A stretch of 64,000 bases of DNA from Pantoea cypripedii (GCF_011395035.1 NZ_CP024768.1:2455286-2519285), one strand, 5' to 3'; shown: positions 38,886-48,401, counted from the stretch's first letter. The notes: a model not told the origin generated them from the sequence alone. Numbers and translations: made by a program.

Positions 38886-39216
38886 AAGATTAACTCCCGC
38901 TGTGTAGGTCTGAAATGTGAAAATATGAGGCAGATATATGGACAGTACTTTTTTAGATTAAGGGGGGATTATCGGGCAGGAGATGTTGCATGACTGTAGC
39001 GAAACTCTTAAAAGTTTCCCACTGGTCCTGTTATAACAAGGCGTTACGCACCTTTACCTTTATTGGTAAATAAGCAGACTAATGATTTAGCTCATTTATT
39101 TAAACGTTAAACCACCACCATCACTCTCAACGGGAAATCAACACCCCCAACAATTAAGAATATTTCACCCCCTGATCAGCCAGAGAATAATCGAGTCACA
39201 AGACGGCTAAGCTGAG
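38886..39216. other. Non-coding gap between acyltransferase and tcyN genes
   Basis: About 330 bp, A+T rich, without a coding frame I can support. It should carry the promoter of the acyltransferase gene; TTAGATTAAGG at 38954-38964 and neighbouring T runs are unremarkable. Confidence 0.45.
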
Positions 39217-39244
39217 GAAAAAACGCCGCAAATATGATGCGGCG
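39217..39244 (-). terminator. Terminator of the tcyJLN operon
   Basis: On the minus strand CGCCGCA and TGCGGCG pair across seven bases and are followed by six T residues, right after the tcyN stop. Confidence 0.88.
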
Positions 39245-39251
39245 CTGCAGA

Positions 39252-40004
39252 TTATTGATTAAGGAATTTGTCGAGAAACTGCCGGGTGCGTGCCTGCTGA
39301 GGATTGCTGAACAGCGCCTTTGACGGTCCCTGTTCTACGATGCGCCCCTGGTCCATAAAAATAGCGCGGTCAGCCACATCACGGGCAAAACTCATTTCGT
39401 GGGTGACGATAACCATCGTCCGTTTCTCTTCCGCCAGCGCGCGAATGGTATTCAGCACCTCCCCCACCAGCTCAGGATCAAGGGCGGAGGTGGGTTCATC
39501 AAACAGAATCACCTGCGGCCGCATCGCCAGCGCACGCGCAATCGCCACACGCTGCTGCTGTCCACCGGACAACCGACGTGGGAAGCTCTCTTCTTTGCCC
39601 TGCAAGCCGACTTTCTCCAGCAGGGAGCGGGCACGCGCAATCGCTTCCGCTTTCAGTTCCCCTTTGACGATCACCGGTCCTTCAATGATGTTTTCCAACA
39701 CCGAGCGGTGAGGAAACAGGTTAAAGTTCTGGAACACAAAACCGACCTGCTGACGCAGACGTCGTACCAACTCCTTCTGCTTATGAATGCCCAGCGCGGC
39801 ATCGACCGAGATATCCCCGACCCGGATACGCCCACTGTCCGGCACTTCCAGCAGGTTGATACTGCGTAATAGCGTGGTTTTACCCGAGCCACTCGGTCCG
39901 ATAATCGCAACCACTTCGCCTGAAGCCACGTCCAGATCGATACCGTGCAGCACCGTCTGGCCGTGAAACTTCTTCACCAGCTGACGAACTTCAATGGCAC
40001 TCAT
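39252..40004 (-). CDS. tcyN: L-cystine ABC transporter ATP-binding protein
   Basis: ATPase of the cystine importer (YecC in E. coli), 250 residues. Walker A IIGPSGSGKTTLLRSINLLE near residues 34-53, Q-loop FVFQNFNLFPHRS, signature LSGGQQQRVAIARALA near 145-160 and Walker B VILFDEPTSALDPE. Overlaps tcyL by four bases. The order tcyJ-tcyL-tcyN with dcyD and fliZ upstream is as in E. coli, except that dcyD here precedes tcyJ directly. Confidence 0.96.
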   Translation of the reverse strand: MSAIEVRQLVKKFHGQTVLHGIDLDVASGEVVAIIGPSGSGKTTLLRSINLLEVPDSGRIRVGDISVDAALGIHKQKELVRRLRQQVGFVFQNFNLFPHRSVLENIIEGPVIVKGELKAEAIARARSLLEKVGLQGKEESFPRRLSGGQQQRVAIARALAMRPQVILFDEPTSALDPELVGEVLNTIRALAEEKRTMVIVTHEMSFARDVADRAIFMDQGRIVEQGPSKALFSNPQQARTRQFLDKFLNQ

Positions 40005-40669
40005 TTCACCTCCCGATCCTGACGATTTACGTGCGCTTCCAGCCGGTTCTGCAAGGCAGAAAGCACCGTGGCCATCACCCAGTAAATCACCGAAGCGGCC
40101 AGATACATGGTAAACACCTCAAGGGTACGAGACGTGATCAGCTGCGCCTGACGGAATAACTCCGGCACCTGAATGGTGGCGGCCAGCGAGGTATCTTTCA
40201 CCAGGCTAATAAAGCTATTACCCAACGGTGGCAACGCTGTCCGCGCCGCCTGCGGCAGGATCACGCGACGTAATGTCTGCCACGGCGTCATACCGATACT
40301 GGCAGCCGCTTCCCACTGTCCACGTTCAATGGCGGCGATGGCACCACGCAGGGATTCCGAAGCATAAGCGGCGGTGTTGAGCGACAGGCCAATCATCGCG
40401 GATGGAATCGGATCCAGCTCAATACCAAACTGCGGCAGGCCGTAGTAGATCATAAACAGCTGGGCGATCAGCGGTGTCCCACGGAAGATCGAGACGTAAA
40501 TGCGGGCCAGCCAGTTAACCGGCCAGAAGTGAGACAGGCGCATCAATGCCAGCACAAAACCCAGTATCAGGCCAAAGAACATCCCGCCGATACTCAGCTG
40601 AAGGGTAAACACCGCGCCTTTGAGCAGAAATGGTGCTGAATCCAGCACCAGTTGTAGGCTTTCCTGCAT
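40001..40669 (-). CDS. tcyL: L-cystine ABC transporter permease
   Basis: Inner-membrane permease (YecS in E. coli), 222 residues, five helices. Typical polar amino acid permease stretches are FTLQLSIGGMFFGLILGFVL, YVSIFRGTPLIAQLFMIYYG and the EAA loop AAASIGMTPWQTLRRVILPQ. Its stop overlaps the start of tcyN, and its start shares one base with the tcyJ stop, so the three genes are coupled. Confidence 0.96.
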   Translation of the reverse strand: MQESLQLVLDSAPFLLKGAVFTLQLSIGGMFFGLILGFVLALMRLSHFWPVNWLARIYVSIFRGTPLIAQLFMIYYGLPQFGIELDPIPSAMIGLSLNTAAYASESLRGAIAAIERGQWEAAASIGMTPWQTLRRVILPQAARTALPPLGNSFISLVKDTSLAATIQVPELFRQAQLITSRTLEVFTMYLAASVIYWVMATVLSALQNRLEAHVNRQDREVK

Positions 40670-41469
40670 TATTTAGTGACGTCCGCGCCGAACCATTTCT
40701 CGGAGAGCTTGCTCAGCGAGCCATCTTTTTGCATCTCAGCAATGGCCGCATTGATCGCGTTTAGCAAATCATCATTGCCTTTACGCAGCGCCACGCCTGA
40801 TTCCAGACGAGAGAATGCCGGACCCGCCACCGCCATGGTATCGCCGGTTTTCTTCACCAGATCCAGTGCAGCCAGGCGATCTACCAGGATGGCATCAAGA
40901 CGGCCAGAACGCAGATCCTGATATTTAGTCGGGTCATCATCATAAGTGCGAATATCGACACCCTTGACGTTATCGCGCAGCCATTGCTCATAGTTAGAAC
41001 CGAGGCCAACGCCCACTTTCTTACCCGAGAGGTCTTCCGGTTTACTGATGCTGCCCGCGTTTTTCTTCAGCGTCAGCGCCTGCACACCGGAAATGGTGTA
41101 CGGCGTGGAGAAGTCATATTTCTTCTTACGCTCGTCAGAAATAGTGACCTGGTTTATCACCACGTCGATACGTTTTGAATCCAGCGCCGCCAGCATGCCG
41201 TCCCATTTGGTCGGTTTCAGGCTGGCTTTCACGCCAAGATGCTGCGCCAGTTGCTGAGCAAACTCCACTTCAAAGCCAGTCAGCTTGCCGTTTTCATCCT
41301 GGAAGCTGAACGGCGGATAGGTGCCTTCCAGTCCCACCAGCAGCGTGCCGCGTTCTTTAACTTTATTCAGCAGATTTTCTGCCGCAAAGGTTTTAACGTT
41401 GAAGCCAGCGACTAACGCCACTGCCATCACTCCCATCACCAGCTGGCGACGAATCTGTGAGAAAGCCAT
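40669..41469 (-). CDS. tcyJ: L-cystine-binding periplasmic protein (FliY)
   Basis: Periplasmic binding protein of 266 residues. Signal peptide MAFSQIRRQLVMGVMAVALV continues through AGFNVKTFA before AENLL. GTLLVGLEGTYPPFSFQDEN with LTGFEVEFAQQLAQHLGV, and DVVINQVTISDERKKKYDFS, are the solute-binding family 3 signatures, and the sequence follows E. coli FliY closely. Despite the old fli name it serves cystine uptake. In E. coli the gene can be transcribed from the fliA-fliZ promoter. Confidence 0.96.
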   Translation of the reverse strand: MAFSQIRRQLVMGVMAVALVAGFNVKTFAAENLLNKVKERGTLLVGLEGTYPPFSFQDENGKLTGFEVEFAQQLAQHLGVKASLKPTKWDGMLAALDSKRIDVVINQVTISDERKKKYDFSTPYTISGVQALTLKKNAGSISKPEDLSGKKVGVGLGSNYEQWLRDNVKGVDIRTYDDDPTKYQDLRSGRLDAILVDRLAALDLVKKTGDTMAVAGPAFSRLESGVALRKGNDDLLNAINAAIAEMQKDGSLSKLSEKWFGADVTK

Positions 41470-41606
41470 AGTTACCCCATTTATTATTTGTGAGTGGTGT
41501 GTTGTGAGGCGGCAAAAAAACGCGTCTGCCGCACTATCGTTATTGGCGTTACTTAACCGGGCAAGTCAAATAACGGCCGGATTATAAACCTTTTTTCAGC
41601 CGCGCC

Positions 41607-42593
41607 TCAGACCGAAGGATGATAAGCAAATAACGCCGGAGCACCACCGGTATGAACAAATAACAGTGGCCCTTCACGGCGGAAGCGCTGCTGGTTGATA
41701 CCATCGATCAAGCCCGCCATCGCTTTGCCGGTGTACACCGGGTCAAGCATGATGCCTTCCAGCCGCGCCAGCAGTTTTACCGCGTCCAACCCTTCTTCAT
41801 TGGGTTCACCGTAGCGCGGGGCAAAATAGTCATCCCACAACGTGATCGGGGCACGGGCGGTGACTTCCAGCTGCTGCGCCAGCGCACTGCGGATACGCTC
41901 AACCACCGGCAGCTGATCGGCCACCTTACGCGAAACGGTCACCCCCACCAGCTCGCTATCTGGCAGCAACTGTTCCAGACCAACCGCCAGACCGGCATGT
42001 GTACCGGCACTGCCGGATGCGACCACCACAGCGGCGAAATCCACCACGCCCTCGCTCTGATGAGCGATTTCCTGCGCGCACTCAACATAACCCAGCGCGC
42101 CGAGCGCATTGGAGCCACCCACCGGCACCACATAAGGGCGGAACCCCTGCGCCTCAAGACGGGTTGCCTGCTCCTCCAGCTGTGCTGTCGGGTTATGCAG
42201 TGCATCCACCATCACCACTTCCACATCCATCAAATCCAGCAGCAGGCGATTGCCGTTTGTGAGGTAGTTTTCAGCATGGGTGCCAATCGGGTTTTCCAGC
42301 AGCGCCACGCATTTCAGACCAAGACGTGCCGCGACAGCAGCCGTCTGGCGGACATGATTCGACTGGATAGCACCGGCGGTCAGCAGCACATCCGCCCCTT
42401 CACGCAGGGCATCCGCCGCCAGAAATTCAAGTTTACGCAGCTTATTGCCACCAAACGCCATTGGCGTGAAATCATCGCGCTTGATGAAAATATCGCGGCC
42501 GAGGTAGTCAGACAGACGTGGCAGATGTTCCAGCGGCGTGGGTGCACCGAGCAGTTCAAGACGGGGATACTGGTGCAAAAGATGTAAGGACAA
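41607..42593 (-). CDS. dcyD: D-cysteine desulfhydrase
   Basis: PLP enzyme that breaks D-cysteine into pyruvate, sulfide and ammonia. I chose a TTG start at 42593: GGAGG stands five bases upstream and the product ([13 protein letters not shown]) then has 328 residues and matches E. coli DcyD from the first residue (MPLHNLTRFPRLE). The ATG at 42605 lies inside the ribosome-binding site. The PLP lysine is in [13 protein letters not shown] near residue 51; [20 protein letters not shown] and the phosphate-binding [16 protein letters not shown] follow. Adjacent cystine transport genes fit a sulfur-scavenging unit. Confidence 0.94.
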   Translation of the reverse strand: MSLHLLHQYPRLELLGAPTPLEHLPRLSDYLGRDIFIKRDDFTPMAFGGNKLRKLEFLAADALREGADVLLTAGAIQSNHVRQTAAVAARLGLKCVALLENPIGTHAENYLTNGNRLLLDLMDVEVVMVDALHNPTAQLEEQATRLEAQGFRPYVVPVGGSNALGALGYVECAQEIAHQSEGVVDFAAVVVASGSAGTHAGLAVGLEQLLPDSELVGVTVSRKVADQLPVVERIRSALAQQLEVTARAPITLWDDYFAPRYGEPNEEGLDAVKLLARLEGIMLDPVYTGKAMAGLIDGINQQRFRREGPLLFVHTGGAPALFAYHPSV

Positions 42594-42724
42594 TGCAGCC
42601 TCCATTCGGGCAAAGTGCGATTATTCTTACAGTGTTGCAGAAGATGAGAGAAGTCGCACCCGGAAATCACCGGGTGCGGTCCCTGTTGCTGACGTCTTCG
42701 ACAACAACAAGGGGAGGATCACAG

Positions 42725-43228
42725 TTAACTGCGCTGCCAGCCTAAAAACTGGTCATATTTGCGCAAAGCGATGCGGTAGTTGTTATTACCGGCATCAGGT
42801 AAATCGTTCTCCAGACATTCATGCCAGCTGTTGCCCCGCAAACGCTCTGCCGGGAAGTTTTTCGCCTTAAGCATGTCATCGAGACGACGTAACCGCACCA
42901 CATATTCACGAATGGTGCTGTGGCTCATCTCAGTCTGTTCAAAGAGGTATTGTTTGAACGCCATGATATCGAAGTAATTCGGATGAGTATTACAAAAAAT
43001 ATCGCTGCAAAAACGACACAAGGCCGTCAATTCCGGCTGGAGTTTCATCCAGACCTGATCATCAATCATCTGGTCCATGCGTGCGATGGCCTCTTTGTTG
43101 ATAATCTGGCCACGGAACACTAACGCCATACGGTCAAGAACTTTGCCACAGTGTGAACAATTGCTTTGGCTGTGCTTGTAGTCTTTAAGGTAGCGACTTA
43201 AAGGTCTGGCTTTGGATTTGGCTCCCAT
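42725..43228 (-). CDS. fliZ: FliZ, flagellar and RpoS-regulon regulator
   Basis: DNA-binding regulator of 167 residues. The N-terminus (ARPLSRYLKDYKHSQSNCSH) and the integrase-SAM-like core (FDIMAFKQYLFEQTEMSHST, REYVVRLRRLD, NNYRIALRKYDQFL) match E. coli FliZ; the tail is shorter than the 183 residues of E. coli. Two CxxC pairs (CSHC, CRFC) may bind metal. FliZ raises FlhDC activity in Salmonella and competes with RpoS at promoters in E. coli. Co-transcribed with fliA, 49 bp upstream. Confidence 0.95.
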   Translation of the reverse strand: MGAKSKARPLSRYLKDYKHSQSNCSHCGKVLDRMALVFRGQIINKEAIARMDQMIDDQVWMKLQPELTALCRFCSDIFCNTHPNYFDIMAFKQYLFEQTEMSHSTIREYVVRLRRLDDMLKAKNFPAERLRGNSWHECLENDLPDAGNNNYRIALRKYDQFLGWQRS

Positions 43229-43277
43229 TGCTGAGTCCCCGGTTTTATTATTTTTGGATCGCCAGGAACTGATTCTG

Positions 43278-44000
43278 TCAGCGCGCTCCCGTTAATCGGG
43301 CACGCAGGCGTTTGATCGCCTGACTGTGCAGCTGGCTGACGCGGGATTCGCCCACCTCAAGCACCGCGCCAATCTCTTTCAGGTTCAGTTCTTCCTGGTA
43401 GTACAGTGTCAGCACCAATTTTTCGCGTTCGGGCAACGCCTCGATCGCTTCAATCACGCGCTCACGCAGATTCCCTTCCATCAGTTGATGAAGCGGGTTG
43501 GCTTCTTCATGCCCTTCCGTCACCAGCTCTGCGCTGTCACCGTGTTCTTCCCGATACTCGTCGTAGGAGAAGAGTTGGCTGTTGTTGGTATCCAGCAGAA
43601 TCTGCCGATACTCCTCCAGCGAAACATTCAATTGCTCAGCCACTTCCTGCTCGGTAGCCGCGCGCCCCATCGCTTGTTCTACCTGATGCATGGCACCTGC
43701 TACTTCGCGCGCATTACGGCGAACGCTGCGCGGTGCCCAGTCACGGCTACGCAATTCATCCAGCATTGATCCCCGGATGCGCTGCACGGCGTAGGTGGTA
43801 AAGGCGGTGCCCTGTAGCGCGTCGTAGCGCTCCACAGCATTCAGTAAACCAATGCCACCGGCCTGCAGCAGATCGTCAAGTTCAACGCTGGCTGGTAAGC
43901 GCACCTGCAGACGCAGCGCTTCGTGCCGCACCAGAGGAACGTAGCGCTGCCAGAGCGAATGTTTATCCATCACGCCATCGGCGGTATAGAGATCGTTCAC
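43278..44000 (-). CDS. fliA: Flagellar sigma factor FliA (sigma-28)
   Basis: RNA polymerase sigma factor for late flagellar genes, 240 residues from a GTG start (MNDLYTADGVMDKHSLWQRY), as in E. coli. Region 2 is ASVELDDLLQAGGIGLLNAV and YAVQRIRGSMLDELRSRDWA; region 4 is LPEREKLVLTLYYQEELNLK with EIGAVLEVGESRVSQLHSQA. Its own promoter region contains a sigma-28 element, and further sigma-28 elements are found before the HNH-like gene and fliC. Confidence 0.98.
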   Translation of the reverse strand: MNDLYTADGVMDKHSLWQRYVPLVRHEALRLQVRLPASVELDDLLQAGGIGLLNAVERYDALQGTAFTTYAVQRIRGSMLDELRSRDWAPRSVRRNAREVAGAMHQVEQAMGRAATEQEVAEQLNVSLEEYRQILLDTNNSQLFSYDEYREEHGDSAELVTEGHEEANPLHQLMEGNLRERVIEAIEALPEREKLVLTLYYQEELNLKEIGAVLEVGESRVSQLHSQAIKRLRARLTGAR

Positions 44001-44024
44001 GTTGACTACCCTGCGTTAGTAAAG

Positions 44025-44051
44025 TTATCGGCATGATTATCCAATTCTGTA
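44025..44051 (-). promoter_or_regulatory. Sigma-28 promoter upstream of fliA
   Basis: Minus strand: TACAGAAT, eleven bases, GCCGATAA. The -10 matches the FliA consensus in all eight positions and the -35 in five of eight (TAAAGTTT), at the exact 11-bp spacing. It lies 25 bp before the fliA start, implying autoregulation. Confidence 0.85.
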
Positions 44052-44143
44052 GGGTGTTTTGATTGGGTGAATAGGCGGGCAAAGCGCGGTTATTTCAAAT
44101 TTGTAATAGATGGCAGCGTGATGAGCTGCCATCTGTGGGGGGA

Positions 44144-45112
44144 TTAGCGCAGATTACGCAGACGCTGCCGCGTCCCAGGCGGCACCGCATCCCATAGTGC
44201 ACAGGTTTTACCCTCAAGCGCCTGATAAAAAGGATTAATGTTATCGTCGCTTTCCAGTTGTGCTTTGAACAACACCTGGCCGGTTTCCGCATCAATACTT
44301 AACATTCGGTTGATAAACAGCCGTTGTAAGTCACTGCGCAGGAACAAACCGTTATCCACGCTATTATCGGCAAGAAACCCATCATCATTTTCCTGGGTAT
44401 CGATATGGCAGGCTTCGACCCAGGGCCAGCTATGGCGCTCCGTCAGCCGTGTGCCGGTGATGATGCAGGCACCATATCGTGCTTTTACCGCGGCGCTAAA
44501 TTCGGCCTGGCTGTCGCGCTGGAAAACTCTGGCTTTCACCCGCCTGCCCACTTCGGTGCCGGGCATCACCGCTATCGGTACTTTATGCTGTGGCGTACTC
44601 AGCACCACCAGGAATTGCACCTTGCGTGACAACGGGAAACAAGGATGCGCCTGCGGGTCGAACAACTGCCAGTATTCATCCTCTTCAGTCTGGCGCATCA
44701 GCACCAGCTTGAAACCGCGGCTCGCCAGCATGTTTTGCGCCTCGGCGGAATGCGGATCGAGCATCGCATAGACGCGGGTTTCCCCCACCACCTTCCAGCG
44801 ATTTTCTTTCTTTATTTCATCGGTGCGACGGAAATAAAGGAAAGCCTGCTGGTTTTTCAGGTAATGCTCAAAACGGCGCAGATAGTTTTTCCGTTCGTTG
44901 TCGTCCGAGACAAACAGCAGATCCTCCAGCGGACTATTGATCTCCTGCTGGGCAAATACCGCGCGGATAATCAAATTGCGATAGCTGGTTGACGGGCTCA
45001 GCAACCCGCGGGAGGTCAGCTCTTTCTCGTCAGGATGCTGTTGCGTATAACGCAATGCGATCTCTTCAAAAGTCAGTAGCTCACCGGGTAACAAGTCATA
45101 ATTGAAGCGCAT
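44144..45112 (-). CDS. HNH-nuclease-like protein in the flagellar regulon
   Basis: Protein of 322 residues from the ATG at 45112 (GGGG five bases upstream; a GTG two codons earlier has no spacing for one). No signal peptide or membrane segment. The first 200 residues resemble nothing I know. The C-terminal part fits the HNH_2 type: YGACIITG (Cys near 216), VEACHID (His 236), DNGLFLRSDL (Asn 254). The usual last motif is LHxLFD; here it reads LQRLFIN, so the final His is Gln and the Asp is lost. Activity is therefore uncertain. A good sigma-28 promoter stands upstream, so expression with late flagellar genes is expected. It follows the two permuted-OTU genes in direction of transcription. Confidence 0.7.
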   Translation of the reverse strand: MRFNYDLLPGELLTFEEIALRYTQQHPDEKELTSRGLLSPSTSYRNLIIRAVFAQQEINSPLEDLLFVSDDNERKNYLRRFEHYLKNQQAFLYFRRTDEIKKENRWKVVGETRVYAMLDPHSAEAQNMLASRGFKLVLMRQTEEDEYWQLFDPQAHPCFPLSRKVQFLVVLSTPQHKVPIAVMPGTEVGRRVKARVFQRDSQAEFSAAVKARYGACIITGTRLTERHSWPWVEACHIDTQENDDGFLADNSVDNGLFLRSDLQRLFINRMLSIDAETGQVLFKAQLESDDNINPFYQALEGKTCALWDAVPPGTRQRLRNLR

Positions 45113-45167
45113 AGACACCCCAGAAATGGAAAAAATAAGACAAAATTTTGTGTGATTCTGAAAGTCG

Positions 45168-45194
45168 TTATCGGCAGATTTGGCGAGTTCTGTA
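45168..45194 (-). promoter_or_regulatory. Sigma-28 promoter upstream of the HNH-like gene
   Basis: Minus strand: TACAGAAC, eleven bases, GCCGATAA. The -10 is a perfect FliA element and the -35 is almost the same as that of fliA itself (TACAGAAT). It lies 56 bp before the start codon. Confidence 0.8.
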
Positions 45195-45258
45195 ACAGGA
45201 TGGTTACTTTTTTATGGCAGCAGCACGACCCGTTGTGCTGCTGCATGGAGAGCACCTG

Positions 45259-48246
45259 TCAGGCAGGCTTCTGACGGGTTTCCTGCACTTTTTGCAGCGC
45301 TATTATTTGTTTAGCCAAACGCTCTAATGCCTCCCGGTTTTCTGTATCGCTGGGCAAACGTCCATGAACATCATGGAAATTCGCCCCCTCGGCTTCAATA
45401 AGGGCGCGCAGAGCGGAAAAATTGGTGTTTTCAAAGCGATAAAATTCACCGAAAGATACCCCTTCCTCATCGTAGACTTCTAAATAATCGGGGCGCAGCA
45501 GAAGATAAGGTTCGTGAAGTTCGCCTGTGGGTGGCGTATAGCTGATATTTCCCGATGGCTGGTAATAAGCGACAAAGTCATGCACCTCATTTTCCTCAAT
45601 CACCATAATATTTGCATTCCGCGACAAATGGCGACATAACTGCGACCAGGGAATATCATCAATGGCTGATTGTAAAACCTGAAGACGCTCTTCGAGTTTT
45701 ACCCGATAGGTTTTATCCAGCGCCAGTGAGGTCACCAGTTTTTTCCAGTCCGCGTTAGGGGAATAAGGGGGTTCTCCTTCGGCTCGTTCTTCATTGATCT
45801 TCGCTGCGATAGCAAGAATTCCCCTTCCGCCATTAACGCCATGAGGGAACAGAAACAGCAGATATGCCAGTTCATCCAGTTTTAGTGATAATTTCCCCAG
45901 TGTATAGGGATAAAGACCATCCTGAATCAGCTTGCCAAGCTGATGCTCGTCAAATTTATCCCCGATGATTTTTTTGCCAATACGTTGTAATGAGGTACAC
46001 AATAGCAAACTATCGTAATCATGGTTCTGATCTGGATTTCTGAAGCCGTGAAAGAGCAATTCAATGGTGTCATCGCTAAAATCATCCATCCAGTGAAAGG
46101 GCAACGTTCCGGTACGGGTGATGTTTGGAATCGCCGTATTACTCCACAGGCCTATACGATTGAGACGAAATATGGATATCGCGCGATTATTAATTAATTC
46201 TTCCATGATCATCGCATAACTCAGCCCTTTATCCCCATAAGCAAGACCATCCAGATTCATATCAGTGACAGGTGCACCTTCGCCAAGAATGAACGGTGCC
46301 CCGACCATATGTTGTCTCAGACTGGCCATTCTGGCTGCGTGGTTGTTGCTGAGATGATGCCTGATGCTTTTCTCGCTGAGATTGCCATCATAATATAACC
46401 CTCCCTCCTCGGGATTAATAATGCTTCGCATCATAAATAACGGGCTGTTATACGCGGTATCCTCGTGAAGATTATTCATAGGAAGACGTTGCATATAACG
46501 GACTTCTAACAATCTCCGGGTCCGGTTAGCGATCAGATCTGCTTTGATCACCCCCTCTCTGGCGATAACTTCGTCAAGATTATCCGTGTAATTATAATTT
46601 TCAGCACTGTAGTTCTCGTCTAATTGTCGGTCATTCATCATGAAATGCCCTTCAAAATCGACGTTATTAACAAAATGCGCCAGTTCAATCAGATCTTTTT
46701 CAAAGCACTCTTTTAAATTCTCTACCTGTTCCTGAACTGCGGGTTCCTTTATCCGCTGGCAATCCTCTGGTAAATCGGGGTCTTCTTCCAAATCCCGTAT
46801 AATTTCCCCCAGGTCTTCTAATGCGGTACCCAGTAATCCCGCTTCCGATATCAATGTCGCCGCTTCTGTCAGTTCGAGGAAAGCCAGCAACTGGTGCGGA
46901 TTGATACCGGTATCTAACAGAATGGTCACCAGATCATGATTAATGGCGTTAGCAAACACCTTCAGGGAACCCATTTCCCTGATCTTTTGCTTACTTGCCT
47001 GCTCCCGCAACGTAAGATTGTGCTGGCCATCCTGAGCTCGCTCCATCTGACGTTGTAAACGACCGAAGATTCTCTTTTGCTCAACCGGGTCGGATATCCA
47101 GCCAGCGATAGCTTTCTTAATACCCTGTAGCCGGTTGACATCATAGATCGATAAAAAATGATGCAACACGTTTCTCAGTGCTCGCTGATCTTGTTCGGGC
47201 ATAACCTGCGATGGCGTGACACCTCGTCCGATAAAATCGCGCAAATCCTTTTGTAGCGACATCGAGAATTTTTCCAGAATATTATCCTTCAGGTGGGGCG
47301 TCTTTAGCGTGAAAGCCGGCAAGAGCTGTTCAAGTCGGTTATTTTTCTGGCTTGTAACGGGTACGCTCTCTGCTGACGGTACCTCAACAAAATCCCGGTA
47401 ATCTTCCCAGTGATTTGCAATATGGTCAGCTGTCTGGCCTCTTAAATAAATCCAGGAGTCTTGATCGCCGAATAAGGCCATGGATACTGACCGGAACAGG
47501 CAATTGCCATCAGCTGCCACATCATGTACGCAACCGGCATTATCGATGAATTGATAATGCTCTAACCCGTTGATTCTGATTCTTTGTAAATTGATGGTGC
47601 ATTGTCTATTCTGCTCTTGTCCGGCATCAGCAATCATGCCCACGTCAGCGTCATAAATTCGGATTCGTGCTTTGCAGGTATTTGCCAGTGCATCCACCGC
47701 AATATCGATGGCATCATGATCCCATCTGCCTTCCTGGCGAATGCAACTGAGTAAATCTTCTTTTGCCCGTTCACTTTCACTGATTTCCTTCGTTTTTAAT
47801 GAAAGTTTTTGCAGTAATTCCGTCGCATTTTTTTTTATTGATTTTTTTACTTTTGCGTTATGCCTCGCTTCGCTTCCTGATTTTAAGATATCGCTCGCGC
47901 TCCAGCTGGGATCAAAACGTTTACTTTTAACATGATCTTTGCGACCACAGGTAATCTCCATAACCGAAGACGGTCTTTTCTGCGCGATGCTAAATGGCGC
48001 TATTTTCTGAATTGAACGGGCAAATTGACTCTCCGCATGGTTGCGGAAAGGGAAAAATTGACTGGCAGCAGAGGATAGATTCCGGTCTGGCCGGAGTGGT
48101 GGTGGCGCAATACGTGAGGAAATCGTTGCGGTTGTATTATTTAGAGATGCAACCGTGGTTATTTTTTTCAATGCAGGTGGACGGGTAGATAATGTGGACT
48201 GGCGATTAAAATTTACTAAAGAATGGACGTTATTAAAATCTGGCAT
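45259..48246 (-). CDS. Large effector-like protein with permuted OTU-type cysteine protease motif (copy 1)
   Basis: Protein of 995 residues, no signal peptide or membrane helix. Start at 48246 (MPDFNNVHSLVNFNRQSTLS) with AAGGAA six bases upstream. Residues 1-140 are Ser/Thr/Pro/Arg-rich and look disordered. Residues about 175-290 contain two OTU halves in reversed order: first the helix and strand DIAVDALANTCKARIRIYDA and LEHYQFID (His 230), then HDVAADGNCLFRSVSMALFG (Asp 246, Cys 249) with LRGQTADHIANHWEDYRDFV. Canonical OTU proteases have the Asp-Gly-Asn-Cys motif first and the His last. The remaining 700 residues are helical-looking and unknown. A paralogue lies upstream. Base composition is richer in A+T than the flanks. 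Activity on ubiquitin and secretion are inferences. Confidence 0.75.
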   Translation of the reverse strand: MPDFNNVHSLVNFNRQSTLSTRPPALKKITTVASLNNTTATISSRIAPPPLRPDRNLSSAASQFFPFRNHAESQFARSIQKIAPFSIAQKRPSSVMEITCGRKDHVKSKRFDPSWSASDILKSGSEARHNAKVKKSIKKNATELLQKLSLKTKEISESERAKEDLLSCIRQEGRWDHDAIDIAVDALANTCKARIRIYDADVGMIADAGQEQNRQCTINLQRIRINGLEHYQFIDNAGCVHDVAADGNCLFRSVSMALFGDQDSWIYLRGQTADHIANHWEDYRDFVEVPSAESVPVTSQKNNRLEQLLPAFTLKTPHLKDNILEKFSMSLQKDLRDFIGRGVTPSQVMPEQDQRALRNVLHHFLSIYDVNRLQGIKKAIAGWISDPVEQKRIFGRLQRQMERAQDGQHNLTLREQASKQKIREMGSLKVFANAINHDLVTILLDTGINPHQLLAFLELTEAATLISEAGLLGTALEDLGEIIRDLEEDPDLPEDCQRIKEPAVQEQVENLKECFEKDLIELAHFVNNVDFEGHFMMNDRQLDENYSAENYNYTDNLDEVIAREGVIKADLIANRTRRLLEVRYMQRLPMNNLHEDTAYNSPLFMMRSIINPEEGGLYYDGNLSEKSIRHHLSNNHAARMASLRQHMVGAPFILGEGAPVTDMNLDGLAYGDKGLSYAMIMEELINNRAISIFRLNRIGLWSNTAIPNITRTGTLPFHWMDDFSDDTIELLFHGFRNPDQNHDYDSLLLCTSLQRIGKKIIGDKFDEHQLGKLIQDGLYPYTLGKLSLKLDELAYLLFLFPHGVNGGRGILAIAAKINEERAEGEPPYSPNADWKKLVTSLALDKTYRVKLEERLQVLQSAIDDIPWSQLCRHLSRNANIMVIEENEVHDFVAYYQPSGNISYTPPTGELHEPYLLLRPDYLEVYDEEGVSFGEFYRFENTNFSALRALIEAEGANFHDVHGRLPSDTENREALERLAKQIIALQKVQETRQKPA

Positions 48247-48306
48247 GATATATTCCTTATTAAGCCCTGATAATCCATCATTCAATCTGACGCTGACTGT
48301 ATTTGA

Positions 48307-48332
48307 ACAGCGACATTACAACAGGCTTTTTA
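48307..48332 (-). promoter_or_regulatory. Weak sigma-28-like element before OTU copy 1
   Basis: Minus strand: TAAAAAGC, ten bases, GTCGCTGT. The -35 TAAA is right but the -10 matches only half of the consensus. Worth noting because the paralogue has the same layout with a better -10. Confidence 0.25.
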
Positions 48333-48401
48333 TATTCCTGGCGTGAAACGCAGCACGATAGTTTTTGTTGTCTTCGGCACCTCCTTACAAGAGGGAATCA
48401 G

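Noticed and set aside
42656..42679. GCACCCGG/CCGGGTGC hairpin between fliZ and dcyD as a terminator
   Set aside because: The stem is good but no T run follows on either strand, so I cannot call it a terminator; it may be an mRNA processing or attenuating hairpin.
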